Positions 17,946 through 28,738 of a stretch of DNA of 64,000 nucleotides are shown in pieces. The stretch is from Nocardioides marinisabuli (lineage in GTDB: Bacteria > Actinomycetota > Actinomycetes > Propionibacteriales > Nocardioidaceae). The notes below the pieces were generated by a model. The model had not been told where the DNA came from. It was given only the letters and a program-made list of their open reading frames with translations, and did not search any database. Where the stretch lies: the NCBI RefSeq assembly GCF_013466785.1, contig NZ_CP059163.1:3472001-3536000 (forward strand), in the 5' to 3' direction. Each line of letters starts with the position of its first letter. Positions within the stretch are counted from its first letter, which is position 1. The position numbers and the translations under genes were made by a program.

Positions 17946-19742
17946 GTGCTGCACGAACGCGACCGGACCGGTTGGTCGGACTCGTCGGCACGTGACGTCC
18001 TGCAGCTGATGGTCGAGTCGGTCGCGGAGCTGGTCGGCTTCCGGGTCGCGGCGCTCTCGGTGGTCCTCGACGGCCAGCTCGTCACCACGGCGTACACCGG
18101 CCCGGTCGAGAAGGATGAGGACGCCTGGGCCAGCGACCCGGTCTCGGTGCTCGATCAGGTCCTGGCGGTCGCCGAGCCGCGCGGGCGGCTGCACTTCATC
18201 GACGGCGAGGCCACCGGCGGCGACCTCGCCGGGCACTGGGTGGTCACCCTCGAGGAGCAGGGCGAGGGCCCCGACGCCTGGCACCCCTACGACGGCCTGA
18301 TCGGGGTGCTGCGCGACGACGACGGGACCCCGGTGGGCGTCCTCTCGGTCGACCAGCCGGTCTCCGGGCGCCGTCCCGACGAGGCCCAGACCCGGCTGCT
18401 GGAGCGCTACGCCGCGCAGGCCGAGCGTGCGGTGCTGACCACCCTGGAGCGCGAGGCGCTGCTGCAGCGCGTCGAGCACGCCGAGCGCGCCCGCAGCCTG
18501 GTGCGCAGCGCGGCCCTGGGCAGCCACGGGTCCCTCGACGAGGTCGTCGAGAGCACCCACGCACCCCTGGTGGAGGGGTTCGCCGCGACCGCCTCGTGGG
18601 TGCAGGTGGGCCGGGGCGACGACGCCGAGGGGTGGACGGCCGAGGACCGGGCGCGGCTGCGGGACGGCAGCGTGGTGACGCTGCCGCCGGTGGTGCCGGC
18701 CGTGGCGCGCCGGCTCGCGCCGCTGCTGTGGGCGCGCCAGGAGGTGCTGGTGCTGGACCCCACCCTCGACGGCGCCCTGCCCGAGCACCTCCTCGACGCC
18801 CTGGACCTGCCCGAGGAAGTGGTGCGGGAGGCAGGGGAGGGCCTGTCGTGGCTCGGCCCGGCCCGGCTGCTGGGTGTGCCGCTGGGTGCCGGCACCGAGT
18901 CCGTGGGCTTCCTGATGCTGACCCGCCGCAGCCAGGACCCGGCCTGGTCGCCGGCCGAGACGGCCGCTGCGCTCGAGCTGGGCCACGACCTCGGATCGGC
19001 GCTGACGACGGTCTGGGCCCTCGAGCGGGAGCGCCGGGTGGTCCACGAGCTGCAGGAGCTGGCCGAGGAGCGGGCCCGGCTGGTGGCCACCCTGACCCAC
19101 GAGCTCCGCACGCCGCTGACCGTGGTGGCCGGCAACCTGGAGATGCTGGAGGACCTCGGGCTGCGGCCGGAGGCCGAGCGCCACCACACCGCCCTGGCCC
19201 GCGGCACCGCGCGGATGCAGCAGATCGTCGACGACATGCTGCTGCTGGCCCGGGTCAGCGACCCCACCCACCCGCTGCTGGCCGTCGACGTCGACGTCAC
19301 CACCGTCGTGGCGGGCATCGAGGCCCTCATCGCCCCCACGGCGCGTGCCGAGGGCCTGCGGCTCGAGGTCGACGTCGAGGGCGAGGACCTGGTCGTGGCC
19401 GGCGACCCCGACGAGGTCGACCGGGCGCTGGGCAACCTGGTCAGCAACGCGGTCAAGTACACCGCCGCGGGCGGCACGGTGCGCGTGGGCGCGCACCGCG
19501 AGGGCGACCTGGTGGTGCTCGAGGTCGGCGACGACGGCATCGGCATCAGCGACGACGACCAGCGCCGGCTCTTCCGGGCCTTCTACCGCAGCAGCAACCC
19601 GGCCGCGCTGCGCCAGCCCGGCACCGGGTTGGGCCTGGTGACGGTGGCCCACATCGCCGAGCGCCACGGCGGCAGCGTGGGCGTCAGCTCGGTGCTCGGC
19701 GAGGGGACGGTCTTCACGCTCCGGCTGCCGGCGGCCCACTGC

Positions 19743-19745
<3 letters not shown>
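17946..19745 (+). CDS. Soluble GAF-domain sensor histidine kinase
   Basis: A 599-residue histidine kinase with no predicted membrane helix. Two GAF-like sensor regions occupy about residues 10-150 and 165-355. A coiled-coil linker leads to the HisKA domain with the phosphorylated histidine in THELRTPL (His about 385). The HATPase domain has NLVSNAVKYT (N box), GDDGIGIS (G1), FRAFYRS (F box) and PGTGLGL (G2). It should autophosphorylate in response to a cytoplasmic signal such as a small molecule, redox state or light. No response regulator gene is adjacent, so it is an orphan in this window. The start is GTG 17946 behind a leaderless-type -10 box. Confidence 0.92.
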
Positions 19746-21315
<1,570 letters not shown>

Positions 21316-21316
<1 letters not shown>

Positions 21317-22620
21317 TGATGACCGAGCAGACCCCGGGCACGATCCTCCTGCGGGGCGCCTCGCTGCTGGGCGAGCGCAGCGCCGACGTGCTGGTCGTCG
21401 ACGGCGTCATCGCCGAGATCGGCAGCCTCTCGGCCGAGGGCGCCCGCGTCGTCGACGCCGACGGGCTGGTGGCCCTGCCGGGCCTCGTCGACCTGCACAC
21501 CCACCTGCGCGAGCCGGGCCGCGAGGACGCCGAGACGGTCGTGACCGGCTCGCGCGCCGCTGCGATGGGCGGCTTCACCGCGGTGCTGGCGATGGCCAAC
21601 ACCTCGCCGGTCACCGACACCGCCGAGGCCGCCGAGCGGGTCCACGACCTGGGCCTGGCCGCGGGCCTGGTCGACGTGCAGCCCGTCGGCGCCGTCACCA
21701 AGGGGCTCGGCGGCGAGGAGCTCGCCGAGCTCGGGCTGATGGCCCGCTCGCGGGCCCGGGTGCGGGTCTTCTCCGACGACGGCCGCTGCGTGGCCGACCC
21801 GCGCGTGATGCGCCGCGCGCTGGAGTACGTCAAGGCGTTCGGCGGGGTCGTCAGCCAGCACTCCCAGGACCCCGACCTCGCCGGGCCGCAGTCGTGCTGC
21901 CACGAGGGCGAGCTCTCCGGGCGGCTGGGCCTGCCCGGCTGGCCCGGCGTCGCCGAGGAGGTCATCGTCGCGCGCGACGTGATGCTCGCGCGCCACACCG
22001 GCTCGCGGGTGCACGTCGCGCACGCCTCGACCGCCGGCACCGTCGAGGTGCTGCGCTGGGCGAAGTCGCAGGGGATCGCCGTCACCGCCGAGGTGACCCC
22101 CCACCACCTGCTGCTGACCACCGACCTGCTCAGCGGCTACGACCCGACGTACAAGGTCAACCCGCCGCTGCGCCCGGCCGAGGACGTCGAGGCGCTGCGC
22201 GCCGCGCTGGCCGACGGCACGATCGACGCGGTGGCCACCGACCACGCCCCGCACGCGCGCCACGACAAGGAGCACGCGTTCGTCGACGCGGCCTTCGGGA
22301 TGCTCGGGCTCGAGACCGCGCTGCCGGTGGTGGCCTCGGTGATGGTGGAGAGCGGACTGATGACGTGGGCCGACGTGGCCCGGGTGATGTCGACGACGCC
22401 GGCGGCGATCGCCGGGCTCGAGGGCCACGGTCGAGGCCTCGAGGTCGGCGCGCCGGCCAACATCGTGCTGGTCGACCCCTCGGCCGACCTGACCGTCGAC
22501 CGCGACGCCTCGGTCTCGCTCTCGCGCAACAACCCGTGGCACGGGCGCACCTTCGGTGCCGCCGTGCGCCACACGCTGCTGCGCGGGCGGCCGACGGTGC
22601 TCGACGGGTCGCTGGTCTGA
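21316..22620 (+). CDS. pyrC: Dihydroorotase, class I
   Basis: A 434-residue amidohydrolase that cyclises carbamoyl-aspartate to dihydroorotate. The metal ligands are visible in DLHTHLREPG, SQHSQD, VHVAHAST and ATDHAPH. NPPLRP and the C-terminal LSRNNPWHGRTF motif are typical of the long class I form. The start is ATG 21316; ATG 21319 is equally possible. It is the third gene of the PyrR-controlled operon. Its TGA overlaps a CTG that is the best available start of hrpB. Confidence 0.98.
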
Positions 22621-25133
22621 GCGGTGCCGACCTGAGCGGCGCCCTGCAGCGGCTGCTCGCCGACCCTCCGGACCTGCCGGTCGTCGGCGGGCTCGACGCC
22701 CTGCGCGCCGCGCTCGCCGAGCGGGGCAGCGCGGTCGTGCAGGCCCCGCCGGGCACCGGCAAGACCACGATGGTGCCGCCGGCGGTGGCGGCGCTCTGCG
22801 AGGGCCGGGTCGTGGTGACCCAGCCGCGCCGCATCGCGGCACGGGCTGCGGCGCGCAGGCTCGCGTCGCTGCTCGGCGAGCCGGTCGGGCAGACGGTCGG
22901 CTACGCGGTGCGCGGCGAGCGGCGCACGTCGGCGGCGACCCGCATCGAGGTCGTCACCACCGGCCTGCTGCTGCGGCGGCTGCAGCGCGACCCCGAGCTG
23001 CCCGGCGTGGGGGCGGTGGTGCTCGACGAGGTCCACGAGCGCGGCCTCGACGCCGACCTGGCGCTGGCGCTGCTGGTCGACGTGCGCGCGGTGCTGCGCG
23101 AGGACCTGCTGCTGGTGGCGATGTCGGCGACCGTCGAGGCGGGCCGCACGGCGGCGCTGCTGGGGGAGCGGCCGGTGCCGGTCGTCGACGTGCCGGGGGC
23201 CCTGCACCCGGTCGAGCGGCGCTGGGCGCCGCTGCCGCCGGGGGTGCAGCGCCTCGACGACCGGGGCGTCACCCCGGCCTTCCTCGACCACGTCGCGGCC
23301 ACGACGAGGGTGGCCCTCGGCGAGGGCTCGGGGGACGTGCTGGTCTTCGTGCCTGGCGTGGCCGAGGTCGACGGCGTCGTTCGCCGCCTGGCCGGGGTCG
23401 AGGCCGACGTGCGGCCGCTGCACGGCCGGCTGGGCGGGGAGCAGCCAGGACCTGGCGCTGGGTCCCGGGCCGCGGCGCCGGGTCGTGGTCTCGACCGCGG
23501 TCGCGGAGTCGTCGCTGACGGTGCCGGGGTGCGCTCGGTCGTCGACGCCGGGCTCTCGCGGGAGCCGCGCACCGACCACCGGCGCGGCCTGGGTGGGCTG
23601 GTCACCGTGCGGGTGTCGCGGGCGGGCGCCGAGCAGCGGGCCGGTCGCGCGGGGCGAGAGGGCCCGGGGCGGGTGCACCCGTGCTGGTCGGAGGCCGAGC
23701 ACGCCCACCTGCCCGCGCACCCCGAGCCCGAGATCGCGGTCGCCGACCTGACCGGGCTGGCGCTGGAGCTGGCGGTGTGGGGGAGCCCCGACGGTGCGGG
23801 CCTGGCCCTGATGGACCCGCCACCGGCACCGGCGCTGGCGACGGCGCGCGCCACCCTCACCGACCTCGGCGCGGTGGACGCCGCCGGCCAGGTCACCGAC
23901 CGCGGCCGCGCGATCGCCGGGGTGCCGGTCGACCCGCGGCTGGCCCGCGCCCTGCTCGACGGGGCCGCGCTGGTCGGGGCGAAGCGGGCCGCGGAGGTGG
24001 TGGCGATGCTCTCGGAGGACGTGCGCCCGCCCGGCGGCGACCTGGTCGCGGGGCTGCGCTCGCTGCGCCGCGGCGGACCCGGCTCAGGACCGTGGCGCGC
24101 TGCCGTGCAGCGGCTGTCGGGGTACGTCGAGGAACCGCGCTCACCGGCCGAGCGGCTCACCGACGACCTGGCGGTGGGTCTCGTGGTGGCCCTGGCGCAC
24201 CCCGACCGGGTGGCGCGCCGCCGCCCCGGCGGGACGGCGTACCTGATGGTGGGCGGGACGGGCGCGACCCTGCCGCGCGGGGAGTCGGCGCCGGGGCTGG
24301 AGTGGCTGGCGGTGGCCGACGTCGACCGGCGGGCGGGGGAGCGGGAGGCACGGGTGCGCTCGGCGGCCCCGATCGACGCCGACCTGGCGCTGGAGGCCGC
24401 GGCCGCCCGGTGGGGCGAGGACGACGAGGTGACCTGGCGCGAGGGCCGGGTGGTGGCGCGCAGGGTGACCCGGCTGGGCGCGATCGAGCTGGCGTCGTCA
24501 CCCCTGGCTGAGCCGCCGGTGGAGGCGGTCGGGGCGGCCGTGCGCGAGGGGCTGCGGCGCGACGGGCTCGACGCGCTGCCCTGGAAGGAGTCGGCGCGCG
24601 AGCTGCGGGCGCGGCTGGCGTTCCTGCACGCGGCGGTGGGGGAGCCGTGGCCCGACGTGGGTGACGAGGCGCTGCTGGCGGGCGTGGACAGCTGGCTCGA
24701 CCTGTCGCGGGTGCGCTCGGGGCGTGACCTGGCGAGGCTGGACGTCGTCTCGGGGCTGCGCGGGCTGCTGCCCTGGCCCGAGGCGGCCCGGCTCGACGAG
24801 CTGGCGCCCGAGCGGGTCGTCGTACCCAGCGGGTCGGCGGTGCGGGTCGACTACGCCGACCCCGGGCAGCCGGTGCTGGCGGTGAAGCTGCAGGAGGTCT
24901 TCGGGTGGGCGGCGACGCCGCGGCTGGCCGACGGCCGGGTGCCGCTGCTGCTGCACCTGCTCTCCCCGGCGCGACGCCCGCTGGCGGTGACCGCCGACCT
25001 GGCGTCGTTCTGGGAGTCGGCCTACCCGGCCGTGCGGGGCGAGATGCGGGGGCGCTACCCGAGGCACCCGTGGCCCGAGGACCCGTGGAGCGCGCCGGCG
25101 ACAGCGAGGACGAAGCGGCGCGACAGCACCTAG
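22617..25133 (+). CDS. hrpB: HrpB-like ATP-dependent helicase with an internal double frameshift
   Basis: About 838 residues of a DEAH-box helicase of the HrpB family. Walker A is PPGTGKTT, motif Ia TQPRRIAARAAARR, motif II LDEVHERG, motif III SATVE and motif VI QRAGRAGREGPG. The HrpB C-terminal domain is complete. Between about 23445 and 23528 the frame is shifted by one base and then restored by an opposite shift in a GGGG run. Motif V (STAVAESSLTVPG) is therefore readable only in the other frame, and about 28 residues of the main frame are nonsense. No ATG or GTG start fits; CTG 22617 overlaps the pyrC stop in the same way as its ATGA/GTGA neighbours and is used here. It may be a consensus error or an inactivated helicase. 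Confidence 0.85.
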   Translation: MSGADLSGALQRLLADPPDLPVVGGLDALRAALAERGSAVVQAPPGTGKTTMVPPAVAALCEGRVVVTQPRRIAARAAARRLASLLGEPVGQTVGYAVRGERRTSAATRIEVVTTGLLLRRLQRDPELPGVGAVVLDEVHERGLDADLALALLVDVRAVLREDLLLVAMSATVEAGRTAALLGERPVPVVDVPGALHPVERRWAPLPPGVQRLDDRGVTPAFLDHVAATTRVALGEGSGDVLVFVPGVAEVDGVVRRLAGVEADVRPLHGRLGGEQPGPGAGSRAAAPGRGLDRGRGVVADGAGVRSVVDAGLSREPRTDHRRGLGGLVTVRVSRAGAEQRAGRAGREGPGRVHPCWSEAEHAHLPAHPEPEIAVADLTGLALELAVWGSPDGAGLALMDPPPAPALATARATLTDLGAVDAAGQVTDRGRAIAGVPVDPRLARALLDGAALVGAKRAAEVVAMLSEDVRPPGGDLVAGLRSLRRGGPGSGPWRAAVQRLSGYVEEPRSPAERLTDDLAVGLVVALAHPDRVARRRPGGTAYLMVGGTGATLPRGESAPGLEWLAVADVDRRAGEREARVRSAAPIDADLALEAAAARWGEDDEVTWREGRVVARRVTRLGAIELASSPLAEPPVEAVGAAVREGLRRDGLDALPWKESARELRARLAFLHAAVGEPWPDVGDEALLAGVDSWLDLSRVRSGRDLARLDVVSGLRGLLPWPEAARLDELAPERVVVPSGSAVRVDYADPGQPVLAVKLQEVFGWAATPRLADGRVPLLLHLLSPARRPLAVTADLASFWESAYPAVRGEMRGRYPRHPWPEDPWSAPATARTKRRDST

Positions 25134-25136
25134 GGT
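25131..25136 (+). promoter_or_regulatory. Candidate -10 box of a leaderless promoter (TAGGGT)
   Basis: TAGGGT begins with the hrpB stop codon and ends 6 nt before the ATG at 25143 of the SHOCT protein gene. No ribosome-binding site is present. Confidence 0.45.
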
Positions 25137-25142
25137 GGCGCC

Positions 25143-25643
25143 ATGATCTCGGTGCTGCTGCTGGCCTTCTCGGGGCCGAACGACCCGCCTGCCAAGTGCT
25201 TCCGCACGAACGAGTTCGGCGACCTGCCGACCTGCACGTACAGCGGGGGTGAGTGGGTGCGCAGCTACCCGTCCTCGGGGTTCGGCCCGGGGCCCGGCGG
25301 GGGCGGCGGCTTCGAGGGCGTCTTCGTGCTGTTCTTCGTGGTCGCGCTCGTCGCTGGCGTGGCCGGCACGGTCTGGAAGGTCTCGACGGCCCGGCGGATG
25401 GCGCGGGAGTCGGGGATGAGCGAGCGCGACGCCACGGCGATGTCGCTGCTGAGCGACGACGGCTTCGAGGCGACGTACCTGGCCTCGAACCTGCGGGGGC
25501 GCCCGACGACGCCGATCCCGGCGGCGACCCCGGGTCGCTCCACCGCCGACCGGTTGCGCGAGCTCGACAAGCTGCGCGCCGAGGGCCTGGTCAGCGACGA
25601 GGAGCACGAGACCGCGCGGCGGTCGATCCTCGAGGAGCTGTGA
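25143..25643 (+). CDS. Membrane protein with C-terminal SHOCT domain
   Basis: A 166-residue protein. A short hydrophobic start (ISVLLLAF) may be a signal or anchor. Two cysteines lie in the following exported-looking part (about residues 19 and 32), then a Gly/Pro linker, and one strong membrane helix sits at about 60-83. The last 31 residues fit the SHOCT domain (RLRELDKLRAEGLVSDEEHE), a short oligomerisation or recruitment motif. Function unknown. It sits alone behind a leaderless-type -10 box and converges on the tandem paralogues at 25647-26748. Confidence 0.8.
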   Translation: MISVLLLAFSGPNDPPAKCFRTNEFGDLPTCTYSGGEWVRSYPSSGFGPGPGGGGGFEGVFVLFFVVALVAGVAGTVWKVSTARRMARESGMSERDATAMSLLSDDGFEATYLASNLRGRPTTPIPAATPGRSTADRLRELDKLRAEGLVSDEEHETARRSILEEL

Positions 25644-25646
25644 GGT

Positions 25647-26186
25647 TCAGCGCGCGCGGTAGGTGAGGTGGCCGCCGGTCACCTGGGTGCCGCGGCGCAG
25701 CCCGTCGCGGTAGGACAGCTCGATGCCGCGGACCTCGACGACGCCGGGCTGCGCGGCCTGCACGCGGATGACGAGCTCCTGGTAGGGCTCGCCCCCGCCG
25801 ACGACGAGGCGGGTGCCGTCGGTGACCCGCTCGAACGTGGAGCAGACGTCGGTGGGCGCCGTGCGCTGGCTGCCGACCCCGACGGCGCCCTGGCCCGGGT
25901 CCACCTCGCAGAGGTAGACCTCGAGGTCGGCGTCGGCGGTGTTCTTAGCGACCACCGGGGTGGCCGAGCGCAGCTCGAGCTCGCGGCGCTCCGCGTCGAG
26001 AGGTGGGCTGACGAGCCCGGCGTAGTAGGAGGTGCCGACCTCCTCACGGGCGGTGGACAGGGAGTAGCCGCCGGCGTCGCCGAAGACGTCGGGGTGGGTG
26101 ACCCACCAGGCTGCACCGCCGGCGCCGAGCGCCAGGGCCAGGCCGACCGCCGTCCAGCGGAACCGGTGGCTGGTCGTGCTCTCCAT
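25647..26186 (-). CDS. Single-pass exported protein, tandem paralogue A
   Basis: A 179-residue protein of no family I recognise. A basic N-terminus leads into one hydrophobic helix at about residues 11-29, followed by WWVTHPDVF. The rest looks like a beta-rich extracellular domain with two cysteines (VYLCEVDPG and VCSTFERVT) and a conserved ending YRDGLRRGTQVTGGHLTYRAR (only its YRDGLRRGT core is invariant). It is clearly paralogous to the next gene upstream (26200-26748), with the same cysteines and end. A Shine-Dalgarno AGGAGGT precedes the ATG, and only 13 bases separate the two genes. Role unknown; probably a cell-surface or secreted pair. Confidence 0.75.
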   Translation of the reverse strand: MESTTSHRFRWTAVGLALALGAGGAAWWVTHPDVFGDAGGYSLSTAREEVGTSYYAGLVSPPLDAERRELELRSATPVVAKNTADADLEVYLCEVDPGQGAVGVGSQRTAPTDVCSTFERVTDGTRLVVGGGEPYQELVIRVQAAQPGVVEVRGIELSYRDGLRRGTQVTGGHLTYRAR

Positions 26187-26199
26187 GTGACCTCCTGGG

Positions 26200-26748
26200 T
26201 CAGCGGGCGCGGTGGGTGAGGTAGCCGCCGGTCAGCTCGGTGCCGCGTCGCAGGCCGTCGCGGTAGGACACCTCGGCGCCCTTGACCTTGACCACACCAC
26301 GTCGGGTGGTGCGCACCTCGAGGACGAGCTGTTGGTGGGGGGAGCCCTTGCCGGTGAGGAACCGGGTGCCCTCGGTGACGGGCTCGAAGGTGCTGCAGGT
26401 CTTGGTCGGCGGCACTCGCTGGGCCATGACGCTGCCGAACCGGGCGTCGGGGTCGATCTCGCAGAGGTAGACGGTGAGCTCGGCATCGGCGGTGTTGGCG
26501 CGGACGACCGGTCTGACCGATCGCAGCTCGAGGTCGCGACGCTCGTCGTGCAGCGAGGTGGTGACGATCCCGAAGTACATGGTGCGCCCGCTGTCACGCT
26601 CGGAACGGAAGCCGTAGCCGCCCACGTCGTCGAACACGTCGGGGTGCGTGGCCCACCAGCCGGCGCTGCCGACGCCGATGAGCAGCGCTGTGACCAGCGC
26701 GAGCGGCCAGGCGCGGCGGCGTACCCAGTGCAGGGTGGTGCTCCCCAT
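26200..26748 (-). CDS. Single-pass exported protein, tandem paralogue B
   Basis: A 182-residue paralogue of the protein at 25647-26186. After a basic start and one hydrophobic helix (about residues 13-31) comes WWATHPDVFDDVGGYGF. Further shared landmarks are RRDLELRSV.PVV.ANTADAEL, YLCEIDPD, TCSTFEPVTEGTR and SYRDGLRRGTELTGGYLT. The two cysteines probably form a disulfide outside the membrane. The ATG has a clear GGGAGGA site. The pair looks like a recent local duplication transcribed as one unit. No family or function is recognised. Confidence 0.75.
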   Translation of the reverse strand: MGSTTLHWVRRRAWPLALVTALLIGVGSAGWWATHPDVFDDVGGYGFRSERDSGRTMYFGIVTTSLHDERRDLELRSVRPVVRANTADAELTVYLCEIDPDARFGSVMAQRVPPTKTCSTFEPVTEGTRFLTGKGSPHQQLVLEVRTTRRGVVKVKGAEVSYRDGLRRGTELTGGYLTHRAR

Positions 26749-26791
26749 GGTTCCTCCCGAGATGAGGGTGGGCGCAGCGTAGCCCGACGGC

Positions 26792-28051
26792 TCAGGCGGT
26801 GAGGACCCAGTGGCCGGGCCACTGCTCGACCCAGGTGGGTTGGGGTGGGAGGAGGCCGGGTGGGTCGGGGGCGCGGGAGTGGGTGGTCTGGCCGGCGGGT
26901 GAGGTGATCTCGACGTCGTGGGGGTCGAGGTCGTAGTGGTGCAGCACTTTGTGGTGCCAGCCGGGTTCTTCCTTGAGCTGGTTGCAGGCTGCGCAGAGGC
27001 CTTGGCCGTTGAGGGTGCTGGTGGGGCCGCCGGCGTGGTCGGGGGTGATGTGGTCGTGGTGGCGGATGGGGGCGTTGCACCACGGGGTGCGGCAGGTGCG
27101 GTCGCGCAGGGTGATGAACTGGCGCAGCAGTCCGTCGAAGGTCCGGCTGGTGGATTCCATGGCGACGAGCTGGTCGGTGTCGGCGAAGAGGCGGCGTACC
27201 CGGGTGCCCATTTCGGGGGCGCAGGCCAGGAGGTTGCGGGCCACGGAGGCGGGGATGGGTCCGCCGGCGCCGCCGTACATGGGCACGACCTCGGCCGGCT
27301 CGTCGGCGTCGGAGCCGTCGCCGAGGAGTGCTTCGGCGGAGATCACGATGTTGAGGGCGATGGGGGTGTGGGTGGCGGTGATCTGGCCGGTCAGGCGGGC
27401 CACGAACAGGTCGGCGATGATCTGGGCGTGGGTGCGGTCCTCGTCGGGTTGGGCCTTGAGCTGGGTGGCGCGTTGGTGCAGGGACTGCATGACCGCGGCC
27501 GCTTGGACATCGGAGATGACGGCGGTGATCTGGGCGGTGCCGTCCTCGCGCCGTTGGTAGGTGAGGTGGCGGTTGCGGTGGGCGCGTTCGCGGCGCCGGG
27601 CTGCGGCGTGGTCGTCGAGGCGGATCGCGATCCGCTGCGCGGCGAGTCGTAGCGCCCGATCCCCCAGGGGTGCGCCGGTGGCGAGGAGCTCACCCAGGGC
27701 GGTGTCGAAGGCGGGACGCAGCGCGGAGTGGACGTGGTCGGCCTCGGTGGCGAGGATCTCGGCGCGGTGCTCGTTGATCAGCCCGTCATCGAGCGCGGCG
27801 AGCACGTGGGGCAGGTCATCGACCAGGGTGCAGGCCATCGCGCGCAGCCGGGCACCGCGGTGTGGTGACTCGTGGCGTGCGAGCGCGACCTGCGCACCCA
27901 CCGACCGATCACTGGCGTCGGCCTGGAGGTCGTCGAGGTGCGCGGTCAACCTGGCCTGGCGAGCCGCCAGGTGCGCTTTCAGCGACTCCAGCTCCTCCAG
28001 CATCGCGACACACTCACCCGCGGTGGCGGGGAGGGCGTCGCTCGAGGTCAT
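26792..28051 (-). CDS. DUF222 / HNH endonuclease protein (13E12 repeat type)
   Basis: A 419-residue protein with an N-terminal helical DUF222 domain (about residues 10-300) and a C-terminal HNH nuclease domain. The HNH site reads CRTPWCNAPIRHHDHITPDH, then LCAACNQLKEEPGW, giving two Cys pairs and the catalytic histidines. Families like Mycobacterium REP13E12 and many multicopy actinobacterial proteins share this layout; their role is unproven and they are often spread as repeats. The frame is open to 28162, but ATG 28051 is preferred: TAGGGT lies 7 nt upstream and the extension runs toward the csp terminator. Confidence 0.92.
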   Translation of the reverse strand: MTSSDALPATAGECVAMLEELESLKAHLAARQARLTAHLDDLQADASDRSVGAQVALARHESPHRGARLRAMACTLVDDLPHVLAALDDGLINEHRAEILATEADHVHSALRPAFDTALGELLATGAPLGDRALRLAAQRIAIRLDDHAAARRRERAHRNRHLTYQRREDGTAQITAVISDVQAAAVMQSLHQRATQLKAQPDEDRTHAQIIADLFVARLTGQITATHTPIALNIVISAEALLGDGSDADEPAEVVPMYGGAGGPIPASVARNLLACAPEMGTRVRRLFADTDQLVAMESTSRTFDGLLRQFITLRDRTCRTPWCNAPIRHHDHITPDHAGGPTSTLNGQGLCAACNQLKEEPGWHHKVLHHYDLDPHDVEITSPAGQTTHSRAPDPPGLLPPQPTWVEQWPGHWVLTA

Positions 28052-28058
28052 GTCCTCG

Positions 28059-28064
28059 ACCCTA
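28059..28064 (-). promoter_or_regulatory. Candidate -10 box of a leaderless promoter (TAGGGT)
   Basis: On the minus strand TAGGGT ends 7 nt before the ATG at 28051 of the DUF222/HNH gene, with no ribosome-binding site. It supports the internal ATG over the longer frame. Confidence 0.45.
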
Positions 28065-28162
28065 GACGCGACCACCGACAACGACGTCCGACCGAGCCCG
28101 GCTCTCCACACACCGGGCGCTGCGGTCACTTCGCCGCGTTGCCCCGCCTCGGGTACATGCAC

Positions 28163-28198
28163 GAAGAGCCCCGGCCGCGCGTGCGGTCGGGGCTCTTC
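28163..28198 (-). terminator. Intrinsic-type terminator downstream of the cold-shock gene
   Basis: GAAGAGCCCCG (28163-28173) pairs perfectly with CGGGGCTCTTC (28188-28198), and the stem extends inward by about five more pairs to a 4-nt loop. It lies 10 bases past the csp stop. The AGAGC/GCTCT ends leave a short A/T-rich flank on both strands, so it could work in both directions. Confidence 0.8.
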
Positions 28199-28207
28199 GG
28201 GGTGGAA

Positions 28208-28411
28208 TCAGGAGACGCGGACGTTCTCCGCCTGGGGGCCCTTGGGCCCCTGAGCGAGGTCGAACTCGACCTTTTGGTTCTCGTCGAGCGACTTGTAACC
28301 GCCGGACTGGATGGCCGAGAAGTGAACGAACACGTCCTCGCCGCCCCCGTCCTGCGCGATGAAACCGAAGCCCTTGTCGGCGTTGAACCACTTGACAGTT
28401 CCCTGAGCCAT
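28208..28411 (-). CDS. Cold-shock domain protein (CspA family)
   Basis: A 67-residue five-stranded RNA/ssDNA-binding protein. RNP1 is KGFGFI (about residues 13-18) and RNP2 is VFVHF (27-31), with GTVKWFN at the start. It should bind single-stranded nucleic acid and melt RNA structure. The leader of at least 24 nt contains a GAGAGCA/TGCTCTC hairpin (28435-28451), and a second inverted repeat lies further upstream. A strong terminator follows. It is monocistronic. Confidence 0.97.
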   Translation of the reverse strand: MAQGTVKWFNADKGFGFIAQDGGGEDVFVHFSAIQSGGYKSLDENQKVEFDLAQGPKGPQAENVRVS

Positions 28412-28738
28412 GATCTGTTCCTTTGCTCGGTACCGAGAGCAATGTGCTCTCAAGCCGCTGAAGACATCCACCTGTGCTGATGTCCAGCGAACCGAAAACC
28501 AGGAGTGCAAGATACGAGCCGCGACATCTTGCGCGGCCAGGACGGCTCGCAGAGCCATCCCTTCAACAGGACCCACCATAGGGCATCGGTCGCGAGTCCT
28601 GGGTGTTGGCGAAAACTTGTGCAAGCCAGGCGAATGTCCTCGCGCTGCTTCACTCGCACCAAACCGCCGTCTGCTGGCGACGGAGGAGCCTCGGGCTCTA
28701 GACGTGGGGCGCGCCGGCTGTCGCTGTTCGCGCCGAGA
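28412..28738. other. Non-coding interval upstream of csp with two inverted repeats
   Basis: No credible gene is seen in these 327 bases; the short open frames lack codon bias and start signals. It holds a GAGAGCA-atg-TGCTCTC stem-loop (28435-28451) 24 nt before the csp ATG and a 7-bp inverted repeat GCAAGAT/ATCTTGC (28507-28513 and 28526-28532). The stretch has visibly lower GC than its surroundings and should contain the csp promoter. Confidence 0.6.

Noticed and set aside
28052-28162. Longer N-terminus for the DUF222/HNH protein
   Set aside because: It reads up to the csp terminator, and the internal ATG has a -10 box 7 nt upstream.
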